DNA from: Synechococcaceae cyanobacterium
GTDB lineage: Bacteria > Cyanobacteriota > Cyanobacteriia > PCC-6307 > Cyanobiaceae
DNA length: 11,675 bases
Direction of reading: 5' to 3'
Assembly: GCA_947460085.1 (NCBI GenBank)
Contig: CANHGA010000042.1
Coordinates: 1-11,675 of the forward strand
In this document: in pieces, positions 6,370-11,675 of the stretch
How positions within the stretch are numbered: position 1 is the stretch's first letter
Layout of the letters: every line of letters begins with the position of its first letter
Notes under the pieces: model-generated
Told to the model about the DNA's origin: nothing
What the model saw: only the letters and a program-made list of their open reading frames with translations
Database searches by the model: none
Made by a program: the position numbers and the translations under genes

Positions 6370-7543
6370 GCGGCTTTCGCGGCTTGGCAGCGGCGTTTTT
6401 GCCCGCAACGATGAACGCAAGTCGGCCTACCGCCAGCGGCTAGGGGCTGGTCCAGAGCTGCTCGACCTCTCCCTGGGCTCCACCGACCTCCAACCCCCTG
6501 CCGCGGCGATCGCGGCCATGGCGGCTGTCCTGCAGCGTCCAGAGAGCGCCGCCTATTGCATGCACGGGGCCACCCAGCCCTTTCGCCAGGCGGTGGCCGA
6601 TTGGGCCGCCAAGCGTTTTGCCACGGCCGTCGACCCCGACACCGAGGTGCTGCTGTTGGTGGGCTCCCAGGAGGGCACGGCCCACCTCCCCTTGGCGGTG
6701 TTAAACCCTGGCGATCAGGCCCTGCTGCTGGATCCCTACTACCCCTCCCACATGGGGGGCTTGCACCTGGCCTCAGCGGAGCCGGTGCTGCTGCCCCTGG
6801 ACCCCACCCGCCAGTGGCGCCCAGATTTTGGGGCCCTCAGCCCGGCGCAATGGGATCGGATCCAGCTGATGGTGATGGGTTTCCCCCACAACCCCACCGC
6901 CACCACCGGTGAGCAGGCCTGGCTGGATGAAGCGGTGCAGAAGGCCCTCGAGCACGGGATCGTGCTGGCCCATGACAACCCCTATGTGGATTTAGCCCTC
7001 GACGGCGAGGCCCCAGCCCTGCTGCGCAATCCGGCCTGGCGGCAATGCGGCATTGAGTTTTTCTCCTTTTCCAAAAGTTGGTGTCTGGGGGGCTATCGCC
7101 TGGCCTTTGCGATTGGGGCGCCATGGTTGATCACGGCCCTGCGCCAGCTCAAGGGCGTGGTCGACTTCAACCAGTCGTTGGCCTTGCAGGCCGGGGCGAT
7201 CGCCGCGTTGCAGCAGGCCCCCCACTGGCCCGAGCAGCTCAAGCAGGTCTATCGGCCGCGGCGGGATCGCATGGCCGCAGCCCTGGAGGCGGCGGGCTGG
7301 CCGGTGCGGGTGCCTTCGATGGCCCTGTATCTCTGGCTCGAGCTGCCGCCCAAGGCGCGCGCTTTGGGCTTCAGTTCCGAGTCGTTTTGCGCGGCCTTGC
7401 TCGATGCCACAGGGGTCTGCCTCACCCCGGGCAATGGCTTTGGCCCCGGGGGTGAGGGCTGGGTGCGCTTGGCTTTGGTGCATCCGGTTGAGCAGCTCGA
7501 ACGTGGGGCCGCCCGCATCGGTGCATGGTTGGCCCAGCTTTGA
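6356..7543 (+). CDS. Class I/II PLP-dependent aminotransferase
   Basis: A 395-residue fold-type I aminotransferase of the aspartate-aminotransferase superfamily. Signatures in order are GSQEGTAHLPLAVLNPGD (103-120), the cofactor-phosphate loop and substrate side; GFPHNPTATTG (175-185) with Asn179; DNPYVDL (207-213) with Asp207 pairing the pyridine nitrogen and Tyr210; SFSKSWCLGGYRLAF (237-251) with the Schiff-base Lys240 and Arg248; and GEGWVRLALVHP (366-377) with Arg371, which binds the substrate carboxylate. All key residues are intact. The AHLPLAV/DPYYPSH region resembles the LL-diaminopimelate aminotransferase and related group (DapL/AlaA-like), but the amino-acid specificity is not determined by what can be seen. 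The ATG at 6356 lies inside the end of the thioredoxin gene, and the end of this gene overlaps the biotin-ligase start by 19 bases. Confidence 0.9.
   Translation: MPISERLSRLGSGVFARNDERKSAYRQRLGAGPELLDLSLGSTDLQPPAAAIAAMAAVLQRPESAAYCMHGATQPFRQAVADWAAKRFATAVDPDTEVLLLVGSQEGTAHLPLAVLNPGDQALLLDPYYPSHMGGLHLASAEPVLLPLDPTRQWRPDFGALSPAQWDRIQLMVMGFPHNPTATTGEQAWLDEAVQKALEHGIVLAHDNPYVDLALDGEAPALLRNPAWRQCGIEFFSFSKSWCLGGYRLAFAIGAPWLITALRQLKGVVDFNQSLALQAGAIAALQQAPHWPEQLKQVYRPRRDRMAAALEAAGWPVRVPSMALYLWLELPPKARALGFSSESFCAALLDATGVCLTPGNGFGPGGEGWVRLALVHPVEQLERGAARIGAWLAQL
6506..6513. repeat. HIP1 octamer GCGATCGC
   Basis: Copy of the highly iterated palindrome typical of cyanobacterial genomes, within the aminotransferase gene. 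It supports a cyanobacterial origin for the window. Confidence 0.8.
7196..7203. repeat. HIP1 octamer GCGATCGC
   Basis: Second HIP1 copy, also in the aminotransferase gene, 690 bases from the first. Confidence 0.8.
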
Positions 7544-8247
7544 GCTGGCAGCTGCGTCGTTGGACGGTGTGCGCCAGCACGGAGGTGGAGCTCGATCGTT
7601 GGCTCCGGCGCCGTGACCCAGCCCAACCGCTGACGGGGGGATTGGTGGTGATGGCCCACCAGCAACGCTTTGGCCAGGGGCAGCGGGGCCGGGTGTGGCA
7701 CTCCCCCCCGGGGGGGCTCTGGATCAGTGCGGCCTTCCCCTGGCCCAGCCCGTTGGAGGCTTCCGCGGCCCTGGGTTTGGCGGCGGCGGTGGGATTGGCC
7801 GAGCAGCTGGAGGCCCTGGGTGTGGCGGTATCCCTCAAGTGGCCCAACGATCTGCTGGTGGACGGACGAAAATTGGCTGGCCTCTTGCCCCGGCTTCGGC
7901 TGCGGGGCAACAGGGTGCGCTGGGCCCAGGTGGGCCTGGGGCTCAACGGCACCAATCGCCCACCCCAGGGCGGGATTTCGGTGGCCCAGGCGTTGGCGGG
8001 GGGAGGGTTCCATCCCCGGGCCAAGCCCCAACGGTTGCTCCCCTTGGCCTTGGCGGCCCTGGAGCGGTCCCAGCAGCTGGCGGGCGATCCCGACCAGGTG
8101 CGGCGGGCTGCGGAGGGCCTGCTACTCAGGCCGCCGGAGGGCTTTCTCCATGGGGGTGAGCGGTGGCAGGTGCTGGGTCTCGAGCGCGACGGGGGCTTGC
8201 GCCTGCAGCGACCTGGGGCTGAAATCACCTTGCAGCGCAGTTTTTAG
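7525..8247 (+). CDS. birA: Biotin--[acetyl-CoA-carboxylase] ligase, monofunctional BirA type
   Basis: A 240-residue biotin-protein ligase. It activates biotin with ATP to biotinyl-AMP and transfers it to the biotin carboxyl carrier protein of acetyl-CoA carboxylase in the cytoplasm. Motifs are CASTEVELD (16-24); the adenylate-binding loop GQGQRGRVWHSPPGGLW (50-66); LKWPNDLLVDGRKLAGLL (104-121) with KWPND and Lys116; and VGLGLNG (136-142) with Asn141. The protein begins directly with the catalytic domain, so the N-terminal helix-turn-helix of E. coli BirA is absent and it should not be a repressor. The usual loop GRGRxGRxW appears here as GQGQRGRVW, with the first two arginines replaced by Gln. 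ATG at 7525 overlaps the aminotransferase end; a TTG at 7540 is an alternative giving MSWQLRRW. The M23 gene begins nine bases after the stop. Confidence 0.92.
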   Translation: MVGPALSWQLRRWTVCASTEVELDRWLRRRDPAQPLTGGLVVMAHQQRFGQGQRGRVWHSPPGGLWISAAFPWPSPLEASAALGLAAAVGLAEQLEALGVAVSLKWPNDLLVDGRKLAGLLPRLRLRGNRVRWAQVGLGLNGTNRPPQGGISVAQALAGGGFHPRAKPQRLLPLALAALERSQQLAGDPDQVRRAAEGLLLRPPEGFLHGGERWQVLGLERDGGLRLQRPGAEITLQRSF

Positions 8248-8256
8248 GATGGCTTG

Positions 8257-9297
8257 ATGAGAGGCCAGTCCCCAGCCCGCCACCTGCTTGCACGGTTGTT
8301 GCGCCCAACCGTGTTGTTGCTTCCAAGCCTCGTGCCACTTCTGGCGGCAGGGTTGGCGTGGAGCCAGGCCCAGCACCTTGAACCCCTACCGGGTCCCTTG
8401 GCTGAACCCCTGCGACCCAATCCAGCCCAACTGAGCTCCCAGCCGCCAGTCCGCTTTGATGCATCCTTGGATGCTTTGGTGCGGGATGGGGTGGTGACGC
8501 CTTCGGAGCGCTCCCGGATCCGCTCCGGTGGCGGAACGACCCCTTTCAATGTGCCGGCCCACCAGCAGGCTTGCCGCAGCGGGGCCCTCTCCGATCAGGA
8601 ATGCCGCACCGGCTTGGTGGTCCGTTGGGGCACGCGACCAAGCCGGTATTCCAATAGCGCCGATGGCATCGAGCGCCTGGGGGCCGATGGCCGCCCCCTG
8701 CCCCCATTGACGGTGCCGGTTTCGGCCTTGCTATCGGGCTCTGGGGGAACCTTTCGGCTGGCCGATGTGTTTGGGGTGACCCCCCGGCCCACACCGCTGC
8801 TGGGCAATGGCAATCGCCGGTTGCTCTTCCCCCTGATGGGCTCGGCCGTCACCACCAGTGGCTTTGGCTGGCGACTGCATCCCCTGCTGGGCAATTGGTT
8901 GATGCATGCCGGTAGGGATCTGGCCGCCCCTGAAGGCACCCCGGTGGTGGCTGCCCTTTCCGGGCTTGTGATCAGTAGTGGTTTGGCCGGGGGCTACGGA
9001 TTGGCCATTGAGGTGGAGCATGCCACCCCGCTTCGCCGCAGCCTCTATGGCCATCTCAGCGAGCTCTATGTGAAGCCTGGGGATCGGGTGCGGCAGGGAG
9101 AGGTGATTGGCCGGGTCGGCAGTACGGGCCTCAGCACAGGCCCCCATTTGCATTTTGAGCTGCGTCTACCCGGTGATGGGGGCTGGGTGGCCGTTGATCC
9201 AGGCGACTTGGATCCGGGTCGGGCCGGCTCCGGCAGTGATGCCGTGGCCCTGTTGATGGGCCAGCTGGTGCAGGTCTTAGAGCGCCGGGGCTCGTGA
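8257..9297 (+). CDS. Secreted M23 (LytM/lysostaphin-type) metallopeptidase
   Basis: A 346-residue exported peptidoglycan hydrolase candidate. A basic N-terminus and hydrophobic core (about residues 10-33, VLLLPSLVPLLAAGLAW) form a signal peptide or anchor. Residues about 60-185 are a linker region of unknown fold, containing ACRSGALSDQEC with two cysteines (106 and 116) that may form a disulfide. The catalytic domain spans about residues 188-318: SGFGWRLHPLLG, the zinc ligands His217 and Asp221 in HAGRD, LYGHLSEL (His266), and GPHLHFEL with His297 and His299. All zinc-site residues are kept, so it should be an active endopeptidase rather than a degenerate EnvC/NlpD-like activator. It is expected to act in the periplasm on peptide cross-links. 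TTG at 8254 is adjacent and in frame; ATG at 8257 is chosen. The spacing of nine bases from birA suggests cotranscription. Confidence 0.92.
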   Translation: MRGQSPARHLLARLLRPTVLLLPSLVPLLAAGLAWSQAQHLEPLPGPLAEPLRPNPAQLSSQPPVRFDASLDALVRDGVVTPSERSRIRSGGGTTPFNVPAHQQACRSGALSDQECRTGLVVRWGTRPSRYSNSADGIERLGADGRPLPPLTVPVSALLSGSGGTFRLADVFGVTPRPTPLLGNGNRRLLFPLMGSAVTTSGFGWRLHPLLGNWLMHAGRDLAAPEGTPVVAALSGLVISSGLAGGYGLAIEVEHATPLRRSLYGHLSELYVKPGDRVRQGEVIGRVGSTGLSTGPHLHFELRLPGDGGWVAVDPGDLDPGRAGSGSDAVALLMGQLVQVLERRGS

Positions 9298-9304
9298 AGC
9301 CTTG

Positions 9305-10912
9305 ATGGACAAGCCCAAGACCGCTAAAAGAGGAATCTTCGTGACAGGCCCCATGCAAGGCAGGTTTGCGTTGTCGATTCGGCAACGGGTAAGCCTCTCG
9401 ATCGTGGGTTTGCTGTCTGTCAGCTACGGGGTGATTCTCTTTGGCACGGATTTCGTCATCCTTCGCGATCGACTTCAGCGGCATGAACGGTTGGTGATGG
9501 CTACGGCTGAGGCGATTCAGGCAGAGGTCAATCTTGCTTCAGATCGCAAGACCTCTGCAAAGGCCTCTGCAAAGGCCCCTGCAAAGACAGTGCTTGGAGA
9601 CATCGAGATTAAGACTGTTCTTGATGAATTCTCGGCCACTCGTGTTTTGGTATGGCTGAGTCGATCAGGGAAGCCTCCTCTCTTCCCTACATCGACTTCC
9701 AGTAAAGGTTTCTTCGTTGATCCAGGTTTGTTAAAGGCGGCAGGAGTGAATGCCTCTGGGATGCAAAAGCCCCGCTCATTTACCTTTCGGGATAATACCT
9801 ATTTTACCTGTTCGTTGCCCCTTCGTGATGGTCAGGGTGTGCTCCGCTTTCTTGAAGATGTGGGGGTCAATCCGGCTAAGCGAAGAGAGAATGTGATTCT
9901 TCTTGTGGGGCTCTGGATCGTCCTAATGTCGACTAGTATTCTTATCCTAGAAATTTTATTGAGGCTCTCCTTGCGGCCTGTTGGTCGATTGGAAACAGCT
10001 CTTGATGCGGTAAGCCTTAATCCTTCCGGCTCTGTTGAGGGAGAGCACGTATCTATCAATGAGCAACCCTTGGAGTTGCAACGGATTGCAGCGGCTTTTA
10101 ATCGACTCTCGGAGCGGTTGCAATATGCCTGGACCCGTCAAACCCTTTTTATTCGGGCCCTAAGCCATGAGTTGCTGACACCGATTGCCCTGATCAATGG
10201 CTCTAGCGGCAGACTGCTGCGTGATTCTGGCCAGCTGGATGACTCCCAGCTGGAATGGCTTCAGTCCATCAAAGAGGAATCATCCAGGGCCGATCAGCTT
10301 GTTCGCGACATGCTTGACCTTGCCCGAGGAGATTCAGGCAGCCTTAATCTTTCCTCAGAGCCTTTTGACCCTGTTGCGGTTGTCGATCACGTGATTCAGG
10401 ATGTCCAATCACTACCTTGGGGACATCGTATTGGGCTCATTCAGTCTTCAGAGTATCAATCCCAACAGCAGCTTTCCACCCAAAATCGGCTAGTGATGGG
10501 TGATTCGGGTCGTTTTCGACAGTGCCTATTGAATGTTCTTGAGAATGCAGTGAAATATTCACCTCAAGACTCTCCTGTCTCCATGAGAATGGATTTTAAG
10601 GATGGGTTCTTCTCCCTTCAGGTTCTTGATCACGGTCCTGGCATCCCCATGGCTGAACGTGACAAGGTTTTCGAGCCTTTTTACCGATCCGGCTCGCTAC
10701 CGAGTGGGGCATCCGGTTCGGGCGTTGGTTTAGCTGTTGTACGGCTCTTGATGCAGCAAATGAAGGGTTCGGTTTTCATTGTTGACGTGCCAGAACCCGG
10801 CACTTGCATTGAATTTCGACTTATAATAATTAACACGACTATCAAGGCGGCGTCTCAGATCGCCTCGGCGCGGAACCCATTTGCGCAGATTGCCTCCGAT
10901 CCATCGCCGTGA
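9305..10912 (+). CDS. Two-TM sensor histidine kinase
   Basis: A complete 535-residue membrane sensor kinase. TM1 is about residues 32-53 and TM2 about 197-217, with an extracytoplasmic sensor region of about 140 residues between them that matches no family I recognise and includes a TSAK/ASAK/APAK repeat (83-94). A HAMP-like linker (LRPVGRLETALDAV to about 272) leads to the dimerisation/phosphoacceptor helix ALSHELLTPIALING with His288. The ATPase domain has the N box CLLNVLENAVKYSP (Asn410, Asn414), the G1 box DHGPGIP (442-448), the F box VFEPFYRSGS and the G2 box GSGVGLAVV (471-479). All catalytic boxes look intact. About 30 residues follow the kinase core, unusual for the class. Base composition is much lower in GC than in all upstream genes. 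ATG at 9305 is used; a GTG at 9341 has the better ribosome-binding site and would give 523 residues. No response regulator is adjacent. Confidence 0.93.
   Translation: MDKPKTAKRGIFVTGPMQGRFALSIRQRVSLSIVGLLSVSYGVILFGTDFVILRDRLQRHERLVMATAEAIQAEVNLASDRKTSAKASAKAPAKTVLGDIEIKTVLDEFSATRVLVWLSRSGKPPLFPTSTSSKGFFVDPGLLKAAGVNASGMQKPRSFTFRDNTYFTCSLPLRDGQGVLRFLEDVGVNPAKRRENVILLVGLWIVLMSTSILILEILLRLSLRPVGRLETALDAVSLNPSGSVEGEHVSINEQPLELQRIAAAFNRLSERLQYAWTRQTLFIRALSHELLTPIALINGSSGRLLRDSGQLDDSQLEWLQSIKEESSRADQLVRDMLDLARGDSGSLNLSSEPFDPVAVVDHVIQDVQSLPWGHRIGLIQSSEYQSQQQLSTQNRLVMGDSGRFRQCLLNVLENAVKYSPQDSPVSMRMDFKDGFFSLQVLDHGPGIPMAERDKVFEPFYRSGSLPSGASGSGVGLAVVRLLMQQMKGSVFIVDVPEPGTCIEFRLIIINTTIKAASQIASARNPFAQIASDPSP
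9329..9334 (+). promoter_or_regulatory. Shine-Dalgarno favouring a GTG start of the kinase at 9341
   Basis: AGAGGA lies six bases before an in-frame GTG at 9341, an ideal spacing, whereas the ATG at 9305 has no recognisable site upstream. Most genes in the window also lack one, so the ATG cannot be excluded. The choice changes only 12 N-terminal residues ahead of TM1. Confidence 0.45.
9551..9586 (+). repeat. Three tandem 12-base units in the sensor-kinase gene
   Basis: ACCTCTGCAAAG, GCCTCTGCAAAG and GCCCCTGCAAAG follow each other without spacers, in frame, coding TSAK-ASAK-APAK. The copies differ by one or two bases, indicating recent slippage-type expansion. Confidence 0.9.
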
Positions 10913-10923
10913 TGATACGAAGA

Positions 10924-10951
10924 TTGATTTTGAGACGCTTGATTTTGCGAC
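10924..10951 (+). repeat. 13-base direct repeat ahead of the second kinase, possible regulator site
   Basis: TTGATTTTGAGAC (10924-10936) and TTGATTTTGCGAC (10939-10951) match at 12 of 13 positions with a start-to-start distance of 15 bases. They lie in the 80-base, AT-rich gap between the two kinase genes, 42 bases before the second start codon. Tandem direct repeats of this kind are common response-regulator sites, though OmpR-type sites usually repeat every 10-11 bases. No clear -10 box was found. Confidence 0.45.
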
Positions 10952-10992
10952 ATTTTCCTAGTTTTTTCTTCATCTTCGATCAGTTCTGTTGA

Positions 10993-11675
10993 ATGCCATC
11001 CAACATTGCCAAGCCCAGTTCCAACGGTTCTCTACAGGCCAGTTGTCAGCTGAAGATCGTTGTTGAGAGCGAGCCTAAGGCGGAATCAACGAATGGAATT
11101 TTTGATATCCTTTTAGACTCATTTAGTGGGCGATCGCTTGTTGACTCTGTTTCCGTAGCTGATGTCTTTACAAGCTCTTGTAATTCTCAAGTAAGACGTC
11201 AACTGCTTGATCTGACTGAAGAATCATCCAGGTTGCTTGGATTGGAAGAAGAACCCCAGTCTTCGAATGGGCATTGTGCTATTAAGGAAAGCGAAGCGAC
11301 CTCCGCCATATCTGAATCCACTCTGCTGGAGCAATCCCTAAAGAACCAACAGGCTTTTATTAGTCAACTCACCCACGAGTTGCGGACGCCTCTTGCCATT
11401 GCAGTGGGTAGCTTGCGTCGGGCAAGTCTACGGTCCGCTGAAATTCCATCTAATTCTGCTGAGCACATGGAGGTGGCCAGCCAAGAGTTGAAGCGAATGG
11501 CGCGCTTAATTGACCATCTCACCCTACTCACAGATATTGATACCAATTCCCAGCGCTGGAAAGTACGCCCGGTCAGGCTCGATGATGTGTTGACACTTTG
11601 GCTTGAAGAGATCTCGGATGAGGCTCGACGACAGTTGCTTGTGGTCGTTGATGAAAATCAATGCCAACTTTCGAT
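10993..11675 (+). CDS. Second sensor histidine kinase, apparently soluble (3' part outside window)
   Basis: An uninterrupted reading frame from ATG 10993 to the window edge, 227 residues seen. Residues 1-115 are polar, Ser/Glu-rich and without a membrane segment or recognisable sensor domain. Residues about 116-135 are the phosphoacceptor helix, QAFISQLTHELRTPLAIAVG, with His128, followed by the second dimerisation helix (HMEVASQELKRMARLIDHLTLLTDID, about 156-181). The ATPase domain is mostly beyond the window: only its beginning (VRPVRLDDVLTLWLEEI) is present, so kinase competence cannot be judged. A TGA stop directly precedes the ATG in the same frame, so the N-terminus cannot be longer. 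The composition is low-GC like the preceding kinase, and both are on the same strand 80 bases apart, suggesting one regulatory unit, either a phosphorelay pair or a duplicated kinase. The partner regulator may lie downstream. Confidence 0.85.
   Translation, partial: MPSNIAKPSSNGSLQASCQLKIVVESEPKAESTNGIFDILLDSFSGRSLVDSVSVADVFTSSCNSQVRRQLLDLTEESSRLLGLEEEPQSSNGHCAIKESEATSAISESTLLEQSLKNQQAFISQLTHELRTPLAIAVGSLRRASLRSAEIPSNSAEHMEVASQELKRMARLIDHLTLLTDIDTNSQRWKVRPVRLDDVLTLWLEEISDEARRQLLVVVDENQCQLS
11130..11137. repeat. HIP1 octamer GCGATCGC
   Basis: A third HIP1 copy, within the second kinase gene and so inside the low-GC stretch. It suggests that this stretch, although compositionally different, has resided in or come from a cyanobacterium. 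Confidence 0.75.

Noticed and set aside
10274..11232. Shared 15-base segment (GARGAATCATCCAGG, coding EESSR) in both kinases at 10274-10288 and 11218-11232
   Set aside because: It falls in non-equivalent parts of the two proteins, with no similarity around it, so it is probably chance rather than a duplication trace.
1..11675. Search for CRISPR arrays, tRNA/rRNA genes, insertion sequences, integrases and toxin-antitoxin pairs
   Set aside because: No spaced repeat array, tRNA-like sequence, transposase motif or small gene pair was found by reading; weak cases would need software.

Overview
The window looks like chromosome from a high-GC picocyanobacterium of the Cyanobium/Synechococcus group. 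The reasons are a recognisable cyanobacterial VIPP1/IM30 gene, a glycosyltransferase resembling cyanobacterial UDP-glucose:tetrahydrobiopterin glucosyltransferase, three copies of the cyanobacterial HIP1 octamer GCGATCGC, very tight gene packing, and few obvious Shine-Dalgarno sites. The assignment rests on gene content and composition only; no marker RNA is present.

Layout. At the left edge is the N-terminal 215 residues of a short-form signal peptide peptidase SppA on the minus strand, cut by the window. Divergent from it on the plus strand run a 10-TM-type EamA transporter, a GT4 glycosyltransferase (ATG overlapping the previous stop) and a GT39/ArnT-like membrane glycosyltransferase; a perfect 10-bp inverted repeat surrounds the stop codon of the GT4 gene. 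The GT39 gene meets, tail to tail and with a 4-base overlap, a minus-strand DUF721/DciA-like gene that carries a C-terminal zinc ribbon. Divergent from that gene is vipp1, followed on the plus strand by a thioredoxin, a class I/II PLP aminotransferase, a monofunctional biotin-protein ligase and a secreted M23 (LytM) peptidase. The thioredoxin/aminotransferase and aminotransferase/ligase pairs overlap by 14 and 19 bases, so translation is probably coupled.

From about position 9300 the base composition changes sharply, from about 65-70% GC to near 40-50% in sampled lines. This low-GC stretch holds two tandem sensor histidine kinases: a complete two-TM kinase, and a second, apparently soluble one that runs off the right edge. 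No response regulator is in view. The first kinase has a threefold in-frame 12-base repeat in its extracytoplasmic region, and the 80-base gap between the kinases has a 13-base direct repeat with 15-base period that could be a regulator site. This is the most accessory-looking part of the window.

Most of the window is ordinary housekeeping or envelope content (proteolysis, membrane maintenance, redox, replication, biotinylation, peptidoglycan). I do not see a clear undescribed multi-gene system; the tandem kinases and their unexplained sensor regions are the best candidate for something new. No tRNA, rRNA, CRISPR array, insertion sequence or integrase was recognised, and there is no gene-free stretch longer than about 80 bases.
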